Origin: Candidatus Bathyarchaeia archaeon
GTDB taxonomy: Archaea > Thermoproteota > Bathyarchaeia > Bathyarchaeales > Bathycorpusculaceae
Assembly: GCA_041447175.1 (NCBI GenBank)
Contig: CP166960.1
Coordinates: 293,118-357,117, forward strand
Reading direction: 5' to 3'
Length of the DNA stretch: 64,000 nucleotides
Part shown: positions 17,957-27,533 of the stretch, one piece after another
Numbering within the stretch: position 1 is the first letter of the stretch
Layout of the letters: every line of letters begins with the position of its first letter
Program-made: the position numbers and the translations under genes
Notes under the pieces: model-generated
What the model saw: the letters and a program-made list of their open reading frames with translations, nothing else
What the model was told of the DNA's origin: nothing
Database searches by the model: none

Positions 17957-18574
17957 ATGAAAAAAGGTAATCTCATAGCATACGTAGTGCTAATGATGGC
18001 GTTTTTTGCATTGTCTATGATGGCATTAACAACCTCAGAAGTCAAAGGCTTCTATGGTGAGTACACTATTCAACCCATGGAAGACGGGTCTGGCGTCGCT
18101 GCTTCTCGTTGTGACCACTTGATTCAACCTCCTTCTTATCAAGATGCATGGACAGCCACCGGTATCGGGGCTTATTACGATGAGGATCCTCCGCCAGCAT
18201 ATGACGGCGCAATATTCCACTTTGAAAGAGGCTATGGCGGCACAATTCAAAATCCACATACGTGGACGATTCGGAGTGATCCTCTCGATCCCCTGATCTG
18301 CCAATACCAATATGGTCCATACAGTTTTACTTACTATGACAACCGTACACCCTCATGGGGTAGTGGGGAATTTGGTCTTTACTATGCGTATTACCAAGAT
18401 TTGCCCATAGACAAAGACCCGTTCTCGCCTTACCCTTACCGGCAGACTACCGTAGGCGCTAATGCACAGTCGTACTTCATAGAAGTAGCGGACCCAAGCA
18501 ACCGAATTTACATTTCTTCACCTATCAACCCAAATGACATGTATGCGCCAGACCCCAATTGGAGGGATAGCTAG
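17957..18574 (+). CDS. Secreted protein of unknown function
   Basis: The protein has 205 aa with a signal peptide or N-terminal anchor (about 7-28) and a mature part rich in Tyr, Pro and Asp (YYDEDPPPAYDG and similar). No family is recognised. The start is supported by GAGGTA seven bases upstream. It forms an operon with 18578, three bases after its stop. The two together look like components of an extracellular structure, but this is inference. Confidence 0.7.
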   Translation: MKKGNLIAYVVLMMAFFALSMMALTTSEVKGFYGEYTIQPMEDGSGVAASRCDHLIQPPSYQDAWTATGIGAYYDEDPPPAYDGAIFHFERGYGGTIQNPHTWTIRSDPLDPLICQYQYGPYSFTYYDNRTPSWGSGEFGLYYAYYQDLPIDKDPFSPYPYRQTTVGANAQSYFIEVADPSNRIYISSPINPNDMYAPDPNWRDS

Positions 18575-18577
18575 CAA

Positions 18578-19387
18578 ATGAACGAAAAAACGGAGTCTCC
18601 AAATCCAAGAAAGGCTAAAGCTTCAAAAGTATTTGAATGGCGTACTTTGTTAACAAGTATAGTTATAGCGATCATAACTGTTGGCCTATTTTCTCTATCA
18701 CCCATAAATGTACTTTCAGCGAATACTCCTGAAATAACGACCGCGGAATCACAGTTTAATTTAGATACAGCATATGCTTATGTGGGTCGAGGTGCCCCGA
18801 ATGATACAGTTACTGATTCCAGAGGAACTTTGTTGTCTCCTGTAAGTCAGTATCCTTCAGCCGTATACTTTAACATTACACGACCAGCCGCTGAAAACTT
18901 AGCATGTGATGCTCTTATAGAGGTCTATAACATAACTATAGCATCAGACAAAGGTCCCGCCGAATACTTTGTCTTCTTCGCAGGAACTAATAATGACCCT
19001 TCTTTCTCAGATGCAGACTTAAACAAACTAACTGAAGGCATTTATGACTTGTTTGATTTAAACTCGTTCGATGGCGTTACTGGTAATTTCCGCTTTAATT
19101 GGACTAATGACGAGTCTGTTTTGAGCGCAAAAGTTGGATCCTATGGAATTTACACGAACTACATAAATGGGTTGGGGCTGTGGAGTGCTGGTAAACCGAA
19201 CATGGTTTCTGTAACTTTTCATAGACTCGGCTACGTAACAATGACTAGCGGAGTTATTTCCGTTCAACCTGATACAATAAATGTCAACAACAAAACACAA
19301 GTTCAGCTACAAGAATTTGACGACGGTTTTCTTAAGAATACGATAGGTGAAATCACACAAGCAAACCGATTTCAACCAATAACATAA
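18578..19387 (+). CDS. Membrane-anchored extracellular protein of unknown function
   Basis: The protein has 269 aa. A cytoplasmic stretch rich in Lys and Ser (1-24) is followed by one membrane helix (about 26-46), then an extracellular part with several N-x-T/S sites. No C-terminal anchor is present. It is the second gene of the operon with 17957; GGAGG lies about 11 bases before the ATG. Family not recognised. Confidence 0.7.
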   Translation: MNEKTESPNPRKAKASKVFEWRTLLTSIVIAIITVGLFSLSPINVLSANTPEITTAESQFNLDTAYAYVGRGAPNDTVTDSRGTLLSPVSQYPSAVYFNITRPAAENLACDALIEVYNITIASDKGPAEYFVFFAGTNNDPSFSDADLNKLTEGIYDLFDLNSFDGVTGNFRFNWTNDESVLSAKVGSYGIYTNYINGLGLWSAGKPNMVSVTFHRLGYVTMTSGVISVQPDTINVNNKTQVQLQEFDDGFLKNTIGEITQANRFQPIT

Positions 19388-19448
19388 ACTTCAATTACCT
19401 CTTTTTTTATATTTTTACACAGTTTAAAGTGGATTAAACACATATAAG

Positions 19449-20756
19449 GTGATCACTATATCCAAAAAAAAGCTGATGACATTTTTGTTATTAGCGATTT
19501 TCGCAATTTTACCAGTTACTATCTTGAGTTCTAACGCTCTTGCGTCTTCCTCACACTTAGAAGGATGGCTTCAAACATATGGTGGAACTGGAACTGGCCA
19601 GTTTTACGCCGAGGCATTTGTTCAAGCTTACGATGGTGGATTTGTTATAGCTGGTCTGACAGATTCGGGTACTTTACTTCTTAAAACCGATTCCTCTGGA
19701 AATTTGGAATGGAATCGAACGTATGAATCAGGTTCTGGTGTTGCTCATTCTTTGATTGGGACAAGTGATGGAGGGTATGCATTAGTTGCTGACGCACAGT
19801 TGGTTAAGTTTGATGCTTACGGTAATATAGAGTGGAACAGGACCCTTATTGAAGGAAATATGGCGTATTCGCTTATACAAACAAGTGACGGCAACTATGC
19901 TATTGCAGGTTCTTCCGGGGATGTAATGCTTAACAAAGAGGCTTTTTGGCTAGTTAAGACGGATGAGTTGGGATATACCACATGGAGCAAAACGTACGAA
20001 ACAGTGATGCAGGGAGCAGCTCATTCGCTTATCCAAACCCTTGATGGTGGATACGCCCTATTAGGATCTAAAAGTCAGGGTCCAGATTTTTTGCTTATCA
20101 AAACCGATTCATCGGGCGAGTTGGAGTGGAGTAAAACGTATGGCAGTGAAGATATTGATTATGGTCGGTCCATAGCCCAAAATAGTGCTGGCGAATATGC
20201 GCTAGCGGGTACACTATGGAACCGTAGCGGCACTGGACACGGAGGACTAATAAAGACTGATTCAAGCGGGAACATATTATGGATGAGGAATTATCCAGGA
20301 GGGTTCCCATTGTTGATGGCGGCTACTGGTGAAGAAGGCTACATTTTATGCTCAAATTTAACGCTGTTTAAGACGGATTCAGAAGGCAACACATTATGGA
20401 CCAAAGGTCTGGATCTGCCCACAAATTTTTATTATACGTCCGAATTTTCAATAATTCAGACCTATGATAGAGGGTATGCGATTTTGGGAGGTGCATCCTT
20501 GCCCGATACTGACGGTCAGAGTGGGATTTCTTATGTATGGCTTTTAAAAACAGATGCAGATGGAAACTATCTTTCGTCCCCTTCGTCTACGGTTGTTGCC
20601 AGTAATACTTCAAGTTCATCGCAAGCACTTCAGCCAACGATAACAACGTTGCCATCGCCAACAGTACCCGAATTGAAACCGATTCTAATTTTGGTTTGCG
20701 CTGTAGCAGCATGTTTTGCCGCTTTCATCTTCAGGAAAAAGCGTCTGCTGAAATAA
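19449..20756 (+). CDS. Secreted beta-propeller-like repeat protein with PEL-type anchor
   Basis: The protein has 435 aa. Signal peptide, then seven or so repeats of the form DGGYA(L/I)xG...L(I/L)KTDSSGxxxW, as in secreted PQQ/delta-60-like propellers. Then a Ser/Thr linker, SPTVPELKP, a membrane helix and a basic RKKRLLK end. The start is odd: GTG 19449 lies inside AAGGTGATCA, a perfect match to the 16S 3' end, and an ATG ten codons in (19476) is the other choice; the longer form gives the better signal peptide (KKK before the core). Paralogue of 20861. Confidence 0.8.
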   Translation: MITISKKKLMTFLLLAIFAILPVTILSSNALASSSHLEGWLQTYGGTGTGQFYAEAFVQAYDGGFVIAGLTDSGTLLLKTDSSGNLEWNRTYESGSGVAHSLIGTSDGGYALVADAQLVKFDAYGNIEWNRTLIEGNMAYSLIQTSDGNYAIAGSSGDVMLNKEAFWLVKTDELGYTTWSKTYETVMQGAAHSLIQTLDGGYALLGSKSQGPDFLLIKTDSSGELEWSKTYGSEDIDYGRSIAQNSAGEYALAGTLWNRSGTGHGGLIKTDSSGNILWMRNYPGGFPLLMAATGEEGYILCSNLTLFKTDSEGNTLWTKGLDLPTNFYYTSEFSIIQTYDRGYAILGGASLPDTDGQSGISYVWLLKTDADGNYLSSPSSTVVASNTSSSSQALQPTITTLPSPTVPELKPILILVCAVAACFAAFIFRKKRLLK

Positions 20757-20860
20757 TCCGCTAGCTGTTCCAACAAGTTTGTTGACATAGTTTTTCTTTA
20801 CAAAACAAATCTTTACAAACATGCTTTTAGGCAACTTAGGACGTTAGGTGAATGATTGCT

Positions 20861-22048
20861 ATGGGTAAGAAAACTTGGGCAATCGTTGGCTCTTTGCTCT
20901 TAAAGCGTTTTTGCAAGGAAAAGTCGCGTTTAGTGATAGTTTTGTCGGTAGTTTTGCTGGTGCTGTTGCCCGTAGGTTTAGTTAGAGCCGATAGTGGGAT
21001 TGAAGTAGCTCCTGTTTCCCCATCCATTGTGTGGCAGCGAACATTTTACCAAGGTACCTCAACCTCGGCTAGTTCAGTGACACAAACAAGCGATGGTGGA
21101 TACGTTTTAGCGGGTACAGTGATTTTAAACTCCCTTGGCGAAATAGAATATTGGGTAACCAAAACAGATTCTTTAGGTAACCAGCAGTGGAGTATAAACG
21201 GACTCCAACAGCCCGGCTTTGGCCCCGCCAGCTCGATAGTTCAAACTCCAGACGGCGGGTGCGCTTTTGTCTGTAGCTATGGCGGTTTTTATGGTCCCTC
21301 TTACCTGATTAAAACTAACTCCCAAGGCGAAATACAGTACAATCAAAGCTACAGCAGTTTCAGCTTTAGCTCTTTGCAGATAAGCGGCGACGGCGACTTT
21401 GTGATGGCGGGTTACCAAAACAAGAGTTTCGCGTTAGCTAAAGCAAACTCCACTGGCAATATAGAATGGAGCCACACCTACGGCGACAGCGAAGACAACA
21501 CGGTTGGGTTTGTATCACTGGTCACCACAAACGATGGCGGGTACGCCTTGGGAGGATGGATATGGCTACGCTCTAATGGCGGGGGGGCAAACAACGCCAT
21601 AACAAAGACGGATGCAAACGGCAGCGAGCTATGGACCAGATACTTCGCTGGCGACGGCGCTCGTCAAATGATCAAGACAAGCAACGGCGACTTCGCAATA
21701 GCCACTTCCTCTGGCATAGTAAAGGTGGATGGTAATGGTAGTGAGCAATGGACAATAAGCAATTTACCCGCGCGTACCGCTTGCCTGGTTCAAACGCAAA
21801 ATGACGGTTATGCCATTGCAGGCGAGATGCCATCTGGTGGCAGTAAGCCTTGGCTGGCCATTGTAGAAGCTGCAAATTCCAACCCAACAACTCAGCCTTC
21901 TGGGCTGCAGTCATCCCCACCAACTATGACGACCGCGTCGCCATCTCCATCAATTCCTGAATTAACACCTTGGGTGCCCTTGGCGTTAGCTGTTGTAGTT
22001 TGCGTTGTTGTAGTGGTCTTGAGAAGAAGGCTTAAGCTTGTGGGATGA
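20861..22048 (+). CDS. Secreted beta-propeller-like repeat protein with PEL-type anchor
   Basis: The protein has 395 aa from ATG 20861. Signal peptide, then repeats SDGGYVLAG, DGGCAFV, DGGYALGG and DGYAIAGE with KT(D/N)S.G...W units; then SPSPSIPELTP, membrane helix and RRRLK. The track of AGGTGA at 20846-20851 abuts an upstream ATG at 20852 but is nine bases before ATG 20861, so the second ATG is the better start. Paralogue of 19449; each has its own upstream region. Confidence 0.8.
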   Translation: MGKKTWAIVGSLLLKRFCKEKSRLVIVLSVVLLVLLPVGLVRADSGIEVAPVSPSIVWQRTFYQGTSTSASSVTQTSDGGYVLAGTVILNSLGEIEYWVTKTDSLGNQQWSINGLQQPGFGPASSIVQTPDGGCAFVCSYGGFYGPSYLIKTNSQGEIQYNQSYSSFSFSSLQISGDGDFVMAGYQNKSFALAKANSTGNIEWSHTYGDSEDNTVGFVSLVTTNDGGYALGGWIWLRSNGGGANNAITKTDANGSELWTRYFAGDGARQMIKTSNGDFAIATSSGIVKVDGNGSEQWTISNLPARTACLVQTQNDGYAIAGEMPSGGSKPWLAIVEAANSNPTTQPSGLQSSPPTMTTASPSPSIPELTPWVPLALAVVVCVVVVVLRRRLKLVG

Positions 22049-22569
22049 CCGCTTTAGGTGACAATCGTTTCGTCTTTAAAGTGGGCTTCTACAGTTTTTC
22101 TTTTTAGCAAATTGTTCTATTGCCGTGGTGTTTAGAGGGTTTTGCGTTCGGTTGCTGTTTTGTTTTGGCGGTTCAGGGTTGTAGGTGGTTACTTTCTGGG
22201 TTAGTGTTGCTTTTGTTGTCTGCTGTAGTTGTGGTTGTAGGCTGTCGAGTTTTCATCGAAGTCGTTTTGCATATGTGGAAGAAAACGGTTGAGTGTTCAA
22301 CGTTCCTTCCTTGTTAGTTTATTTCTTTGGGGGATGTGTTGACGCTTCGCTATCGATGATGAGCAAGTGCTGGGCGTATAAATAGAAGCTATTGTTTTTG
22401 CCAAGCAAATAGCCCTTGCGCCTAAGGGCTGAACAAACCCTTTAAATCACGCGCGTTTCTCTCTTAATTAGGCAAACCGCTTCAACATCTTTTAAAAATC
22501 CCTGAAATGTTCGGGACAAACGCTATCTCTGCCCAAACCTAATTAACCCAACAGGTAAGGTGAACAAAT
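22049..22569. promoter_or_regulatory. 521-base region upstream of hcp with two dyads
   Basis: The first 330 bases hold nothing I can support (one Val/Leu-rich frame of poor codon quality). Near the gene are AGCCCTT-N6-AAGGGCT (22411-22430), a TATA-like CTTTAAATCA just after it, a second TATA-like TTTTAAAAAT near 22490, and an imperfect dyad TCCC-N10-GGGA (22499-22516). AAGGTGA six bases before ATG 22570 is the ribosome site. Confidence 0.5.
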
Positions 22570-24225
22570 ATGAGTCAAACTCAACCTGAAACCGCCATGT
22601 TCTGTTGGCAATGTGAACAAACCGCCCAAGGCAAAGGCTGCTCCACCTTTGGCGTATGCGGCAAATCCCCTGACGTAGCCTGCCTCCAAGACCTCCTAAT
22701 TTACCTGCTTCGAGGAACAAGCCAAATCGCCGTGGAAGCAAAAAGAGTCGGCGTAGCAGACGAACAAACCGACCTCTTCATAGCTGAAGCCGCCTTCGCA
22801 ACCCTAACCAACGTCAACTTTGACCCAGACGACCTCATAAACCGCTACATCAAAAAAACCCTCGAGTTACGCGAAGACCTCAAAGCGAAGGTCAAGGCTG
22901 CAGGAGGAAAAATCGACTTCCAAGGCGCCGCAACCCTCATCCCCGAAGAGACCCTGGAAGGCATGGTTAAGCAGGGCAAACAAGTCGGCATCCAGGCAGA
23001 CTCAGCCGACAACCCCGACCTGCAAGGGCTTCACTGGCTGCTCATCTACGGCATCAAAGGCGTCGCAGCCTACGCATACCACGCCTACCACTTAGGCAAA
23101 AAAGACCCCACAGTCTTCGAATTCATCGAACAAGGACTCGCCGCAACACTGGACAAATCTTTAGGCGTAAACGACTTTGTGGGTTTAGCCCTAAAATGCG
23201 GCGAAATCAACATCCGCGCCATGGAGCTCCTCGACGCAGGACACACCGAAACCTACGGACACCCAGTCCCAACCAAAGTGCCTCTGGGACACAAAAAAGG
23301 CAAAGCCCTTCTCGTCTCAGGACACGACCTTATGGACTTGGATGCGCTTCTGAAACAGACTGAAGGCAAAGGCATCACCGTCTACACGCACGGCGAAATG
23401 CTCCCTGCCCACGGCTACCCCCAACTCAAAAAGTACCCCCACTTCTACGGACACTACGGCACCGCATGGCAAAACCAAATCCGCGAATTCCCCCAATTCC
23501 CCGGCGCCATTCTCATGACCACCAACTGCATCCAAAAACCCGCCGAAAACTACAAAGACAACATCTTCACCGCTGGACCCGTCGGCTGGCCAGAAGTGAC
23601 GCATATCCCCGACAGAGACTTCACCCCCGTAATAGAAAAAGCCCTCGCCATGCCCGGCTTTCCTGACGATGTGGAAGGCAAATCTGTAATGGTGGGCTTT
23701 GCCCGGAACGCCGTTCTCGGAGTAGCAGACGCGGTGGTGGGCGCAGTCAAGCAAGGCAAAATCCGACACTTCTTTCTGGTGGGCGGCTGTGACGGCGCAA
23801 AACCTGGACGCAGCTACTACACCGAATTCGTCGAGAAAGCTCCCAAAGACACCGTTATCCTAACGTTGGCATGCGGCAAATTCCGCTTCTTTGACAAAGA
23901 CCTTGGTGAAATTGGCGGAATTCCAAGACTGCTGGATATTGGGCAATGCAACGACGCCTACTCAGCAGTTGTAATTGCGCAGGCGCTGGCAAAAGCCTTC
24001 AACGTAAGCTTAAACGAGCTGCCTTTGTCGATGATTCTGTCATGGTACGAACAGAAAGCATGCGCCATTCTACTATCCCTGCTGTATTTGGGCGTTAAAA
24101 ACATCCGCCTTGGCCCCAGCCTACCCGCATTCATTACACCAAACGTGCTGCAAGTGCTTGTGGACAACTTCAACATCATGCCCATAAAAACCGCCGACGA
24201 AGACCTCAAAGCCATCTTGGGCTAA
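22570..24225 (+). CDS. hcp: Hydroxylamine reductase (hybrid-cluster protein, class I)
   Basis: The protein has 551 aa, a normal length. N-terminal cysteines C12, C15, C24 and C30 give CxxCx8Cx5C, the [4Fe-4S] arrangement of class I anaerobe enzymes. Later ligands of the hybrid Fe-S-O cluster are visible in GDC/GCDG, LACGKFRFF, IGQCNDAYSA and the EQKAC segment. Family enzymes reduce hydroxylamine and also NO or mediate S-nitrosylation; a nitrosative-stress role is the usual reading. It stands alone, downstream of two dyads. Confidence 0.95.
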   Translation: MSQTQPETAMFCWQCEQTAQGKGCSTFGVCGKSPDVACLQDLLIYLLRGTSQIAVEAKRVGVADEQTDLFIAEAAFATLTNVNFDPDDLINRYIKKTLELREDLKAKVKAAGGKIDFQGAATLIPEETLEGMVKQGKQVGIQADSADNPDLQGLHWLLIYGIKGVAAYAYHAYHLGKKDPTVFEFIEQGLAATLDKSLGVNDFVGLALKCGEINIRAMELLDAGHTETYGHPVPTKVPLGHKKGKALLVSGHDLMDLDALLKQTEGKGITVYTHGEMLPAHGYPQLKKYPHFYGHYGTAWQNQIREFPQFPGAILMTTNCIQKPAENYKDNIFTAGPVGWPEVTHIPDRDFTPVIEKALAMPGFPDDVEGKSVMVGFARNAVLGVADAVVGAVKQGKIRHFFLVGGCDGAKPGRSYYTEFVEKAPKDTVILTLACGKFRFFDKDLGEIGGIPRLLDIGQCNDAYSAVVIAQALAKAFNVSLNELPLSMILSWYEQKACAILLSLLYLGVKNIRLGPSLPAFITPNVLQVLVDNFNIMPIKTADEDLKAILG

Positions 24226-24237
24226 ACACCCTCCTCC

Positions 24238-24243
24238 TTTTTT
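24238..24243 (+). terminator. T-run after hcp
   Basis: Six T follow a CTCCTCC stretch about a dozen bases after the hcp stop, just before the convergent flavoprotein gene ends at 24266. Confidence 0.35.
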
Positions 24244-24265
24244 CGGTAAAAGGGGAAAGAAGTGG

Positions 24266-24856
24266 TTAGGCTTTTATTTTCTTAAGAAGCCACGCCATGT
24301 TTCTGCCCAAATCCTCCATGGTTTTCATGCCTTCCTCATCCGCAGTGATTTCGCCTTTTTTATGTCCAACCCCAACATTCCAATAAGACGAACCTGGAAC
24401 AATCATCTCGTTAATGAAGAAGAAATGGTTTATCGCATCAAACGTGGGCATTCCACCCGCACGCCTAACCGCGACCACGGCAGCTCCAACTTTACGCCTC
24501 AGGATTTCAGGCTGCGCTCGAGCAACAAACCCTGCCCGGTCAATGAGCGCCTTCAACTCGGGCGTCATCATCGAAAAATACGTCGGCGAACCCAAAAGCA
24601 CACCGTCAGCCTCCGCCATCTTTTGGATGTAAAGATTCACGTTGTCCTCCTCGATGATGCAGCGTTGGTTCATTGTTTCAAAACATTTTCTGCAGGCCGT
24701 ACAGCCGCGGATTTGTTGTCCCGCAAGCTGCACCAGCTCGGTTTCGATGCCCTCAGATTCAAGAACATCTAGGACACGTTTAAGAAGCAAAGCGGTGTTT
24801 CCGTCTTTTCGGGCACTCCCATTAAAAGCTACAACTTTCACAACAACACACTCCAA
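24266..24856 (-). CDS. Iron-sulfur flavoprotein (NADPH-dependent FMN reductase fold)
   Basis: The protein has 196 aa. Flavodoxin-like fold with FMN-phosphate loop [12 protein letters not shown] near 10-22. The compact cysteine motif [15 protein letters not shown] (near 50-65, Cx2Cx2Cx7C as read) is the cluster site of the Isf family first known from methanogens. Later [19 protein letters not shown] contacts FMN. Members reduce O2/H2O2 or pass electrons from ferredoxin. It is convergent with hcp, a fitting partner in stress defence, though the two are not co-transcribed. Confidence 0.85.
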   Translation of the reverse strand: MECVVVKVVAFNGSARKDGNTALLLKRVLDVLESEGIETELVQLAGQQIRGCTACRKCFETMNQRCIIEEDNVNLYIQKMAEADGVLLGSPTYFSMMTPELKALIDRAGFVARAQPEILRRKVGAAVVAVRRAGGMPTFDAINHFFFINEMIVPGSSYWNVGVGHKKGEITADEEGMKTMEDLGRNMAWLLKKIKA

Positions 24857-25277
24857 TAACTACAGCAATTCGCGCAAGGCATCATAAAAAAGTACCGTGC
24901 ACCGTGCAACCACGTGTTAGTTTAAAAGTGTGGGTTAGTGGATCAGGCTGTTAAGAGCCGCGGGCTGAAAAATTTTTTTGGGGGATGAGGGGACTTGCTT
25001 CCGCGTCTTGTTAACGCCCGACCCACCAAGCTTCACGATGGCTTCAGGACATTATACTACTTCGTTTCAAGGCTTATAACAAGTTGTGACAACCTCATGT
25101 CTACAACACAAATTTAATACCTCAGCGCCGTCCTCTGCAGGAGACATAAACAATTAATTGCGAGCGTCACCTGACTCTGTAAATTATAGCCTTCGGCGAT
25201 TTGGTCAATTTGAGACAAAAAACCCAAATAGCCAAGACACTAAAAAATAAATCGAAAACCCAAAAGGTTGCCTAACA
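24857..25277. other. 421-base intergenic region
   Basis: This region lies between two divergent genes. A tandem ACCGTGC heptamer (24894-24907) sits next to the start side of the flavoprotein gene and could be regulatory. The rest contains no convincing small gene on either strand and no tRNA. Confidence 0.4.
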
Positions 25278-25826
25278 ATGGCGTTTGACCAAACACCGCT
25301 TCCCACAAACCTGCCAAAATCAAGAACAGTGAAAACCCTAGGTCTAATCAGTGACACACATATTCCCTCTCGCGCCAAAGCCCTTCCCAACGCGGTTTTC
25401 AGGGTTTTTGCAAACGTAGACTACATTATTCACGCTGGCGACATTGTCGAACTAAGCGTTATTGACGAACTGGAAAAAATCGCACCTGTGCTGGCAGTTC
25501 ATGGAAACATGGATGGACCCCAAATTCAGAGTGTTTTTCCCAAAGTTAATTCCCTAAAAGTTGCAGATTGGAAAATCGGCGTCACCCATGACCCAGGTGG
25601 CTTTCAGGGTTTATGTAAGATGCGGGAACTTGCAAACCAAAACGGTTTTGATGTCGTGGTCTTTGGGCACACGCATATGTCTAAAGTGCGTTGGGAAGGT
25701 CAAACCCTCTTCATTAACCCCGGCAGCCCTACAAACCCTGAACCGCCTTTTCTGTGTAAACCTACGGTTGGCATTCTTAAGCTGACTGCCGATTCTATAA
25801 TTCCTGAGATACTTGAAGTGACCTAA
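25278..25826 (+). CDS. YfcE/MJ0936-family metallophosphodiesterase
   Basis: The protein has 182 aa. Calcineurin-like metal motifs in order: DTH (GLISDTHIP), GD (IIHAGDIVE), GNMDG, TH (GVTHDPGGF), and GHTH (FGHTHMSK), then the family's INPGSPTNPEP. These bind two metal ions (usually Mn/Ni) and cleave phosphodiesters in vitro; natural substrates are unclear. The N-terminus has about 20 extra residues before TLGLISDTH, so a downstream start is possible. Confidence 0.9.
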   Translation: MAFDQTPLPTNLPKSRTVKTLGLISDTHIPSRAKALPNAVFRVFANVDYIIHAGDIVELSVIDELEKIAPVLAVHGNMDGPQIQSVFPKVNSLKVADWKIGVTHDPGGFQGLCKMRELANQNGFDVVVFGHTHMSKVRWEGQTLFINPGSPTNPEPPFLCKPTVGILKLTADSIIPEILEVT

Positions 25827-25991
25827 ATCGACCCCCGTTGTCACCAAATTTTTCGGGTTAACTGATTGTGGCGGCACTTGGCAACGCACTGATTTTTCAT
25901 TTTAACTGACCCCTCCCCAGTGCGTTGCAAAGTCTTTTCAAGAGGCGTTTTAAAAGCAACTTTAACAGATTGGCAGACAGGAGGCAAAAAA

Positions 25992-26129
25992 ATGGAGCAC
26001 TGTCAAAACCCATGGGAAGATAACTGCAACAGCGAAAACATAAAACTATACATAGTAGTGAACGGCGCTACGCTGCCCATCTGCAAAGAATGCTGGGCTA
26101 ACATAGCCGACAAAGAAATAGAATGGTGA
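25992..26129 (+). CDS. 45-aa Cys-rich putative zinc-binding protein
   Basis: A perfect ribosome site AGGAGG lies seven bases before ATG 25992, so a real gene begins here. The product has two cysteine pairs separated by about 25 residues (C3..C11 and CKEC), a likely rubredoxin/zinc-ribbon-like knuckle. The stop overlaps the start of the next gene at 26123 by seven bases, which argues for an operon. Function unknown. Confidence 0.65.
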   Translation: MEHCQNPWEDNCNSENIKLYIVVNGATLPICKECWANIADKEIEW

Positions 26130-26374
26130 GCACCTTGGAAAGTTTTAGTTTAAACAGCGCAAAATCTTTCGTAGGAAAAAACGTAAACCTACACCTCAAA
26201 GATGGCTCGGTCATTATAAACATACATTTAGTTGGCATACGGAAAGGCGACTTCGGCAAAGGCAACCTAATCGAATACACACCGTATGGCTTTCACAAAG
26301 CAACTCTTATACCCCTTCGAAGCGTCGCCTGGGCTGAATTATTAAACATTAATCTACTGAGATTTGCCAACTAA
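26123..26374 (+). CDS. Small conserved-looking protein, Sm/beta-barrel-like
   Basis: The protein has 83 aa and begins with ATG GTG GTGAGC-type context overlapping the previous stop by seven bases. The sequence alternates beta strands (VNLHLKDGSVIINIHLVGIRKGD) and ends with PLRSVAWAELL. This is faintly like Sm-fold or photoreaction-barrel small domains, but I cannot assign it. It is co-transcribed with the 45-aa zinc protein. Confidence 0.6.
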   Translation: MVSTLESFSLNSAKSFVGKNVNLHLKDGSVIINIHLVGIRKGDFGKGNLIEYTPYGFHKATLIPLRSVAWAELLNINLLRFAN

Positions 26375-26415
26375 GCAAGCAAAAAGAGGCGTTAAAAACC
26401 GCGGGAAGTAAAGCT

Positions 26416-27087
26416 ATGCTGCCGAAAGTTATCATACATAACTCAATCAGTTTAGACGGGTCGCTGGTAAATTTTGTTCCCAACATGGAGCTACACTATA
26501 CAGTTGCTGCCCGGTTCAAACCAGATGCTTATCTCGTGGGGTCAAACACAGTCAAAGTTGGCATCCAAATGTATGAAAACGGCGTTCCTGCTGAAGAAGA
26601 AAAAGATTTCTCAAAGCCAAACCGTGACAAAGCGTTGGTTTACTGGTTTGTTCCTGATTCAGGTGGAACCCTAAAGGGGTTACTTCATGTGTGCAGGCGG
26701 TTTGAATACTGTAAAGATGTAATCGTGTTAGTTGCAGAGCAAACCCCGTGCGACTACATAAAGTACCTTAAAGAAAGAAACTACGATTTCTTGATCGCCG
26801 GAAAAACAAAGGTTGACCTCAAAAGGGCACTCGAACTTATTGCCAAAAAATATGCTGCTAAAACTGTGGTGACGGATGCTGGCAGAGTTCTAAGCAACTT
26901 GCTGTTGGAGCAGCGATTAGCATCTGCAGTAAGTTTGTTGATTCACCCGTCAATAGTAGGCAGAGAACCCTGCCGCATTTTCGACCAAATCAGTGAAAGA
27001 TTCGATTTGACCCTGAAAAGCAATGAGACATTAAACCAAAACTACGTTTGGTTGATTTACGCCGTAAATGGCAGTAACCCCACGTGA
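26416..27087 (+). CDS. RibD C-terminal/dihydrofolate-reductase-like protein
   Basis: The protein has 223 aa. N-terminal VIIHNSISLDGSL matches the opening of archaeal 2,5-diamino-6-ribosylamino-4(3H)-pyrimidinone 5'-phosphate reductase, which uses NAD(P)H in riboflavin/F420 precursor synthesis. VTDAGRVLSNLLLEQRL and SLLIHPSIVG are the later family motifs. A few glycines differ from the textbook GG pattern, so a divergent paralogue is possible. The stop overlaps the next gene as GTGA. Confidence 0.75.
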   Translation: MLPKVIIHNSISLDGSLVNFVPNMELHYTVAARFKPDAYLVGSNTVKVGIQMYENGVPAEEEKDFSKPNRDKALVYWFVPDSGGTLKGLLHVCRRFEYCKDVIVLVAEQTPCDYIKYLKERNYDFLIAGKTKVDLKRALELIAKKYAAKTVVTDAGRVLSNLLLEQRLASAVSLLIHPSIVGREPCRIFDQISERFDLTLKSNETLNQNYVWLIYAVNGSNPT

Positions 27088-27533
27088 CTTTCGCTTGCAT
27101 TAAAATAAATCCTGATATATCGCTGGACCAGAATAAACCTATGCGCTGTAATAGATGTGGAGTCTGTTGCCAAGAAACCGACATGCTCCTTTGCTCCGCC
27201 GACATTGCACGTTTAGAAAAGCAGGGCTACAGCAAGGCTTCATTTGTACGGTTCGACCAAGAAGGTTACGCCCTTCTACGAAACCGTCAAGGGCACTGTG
27301 TCTTTTATAACCCTCAAGCGTGTCGCTGTGACGTTTACGCTTCTCGTCCTTTTGGCTGCCGCGTTTACCCCGTAATTTTGGATGAAGGAAATCGTGTGAT
27401 TGTGGACGCTATTTGTCATGCTCAGGAGACGATTTCGGAAGAGGAAAAAGCTCGGCGTGGTGAAGTGGTGCGCAAACTCTTAGAACAAATCGATGAAGAA
27501 GCGGCAAGACGCAGAAAAGTTAATTCATTTTAA
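27084..27533 (+). CDS. YkgJ-family cysteine cluster protein
   Basis: The protein has 149 aa. The family signature of clustered cysteines is clear: MRCNRCGVCCQ near 20-30, CVFY.PQACRCDVYASRPFGCRVYP near 72-95, and a last CHAQE. Members are thought to bind Zn or Fe-S and are mostly uncharacterised. The GTG start overlaps the stop of 26416 by four bases; ATG at 27141 (MRCNRC) is the other possible start. Its 3' end overlaps the small minus-strand gene at 27530. Confidence 0.8.
   Translation: MTFACIKINPDISLDQNKPMRCNRCGVCCQETDMLLCSADIARLEKQGYSKASFVRFDQEGYALLRNRQGHCVFYNPQACRCDVYASRPFGCRVYPVILDEGNRVIVDAICHAQETISEEEKARRGEVVRKLLEQIDEEAARRRKVNSF

Noticed and set aside
22120-22317. 65-aa Val/Leu/Cys-rich frame before hcp
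   Set aside because: No ribosome site, odd composition and no recognisable pattern; most likely chance.
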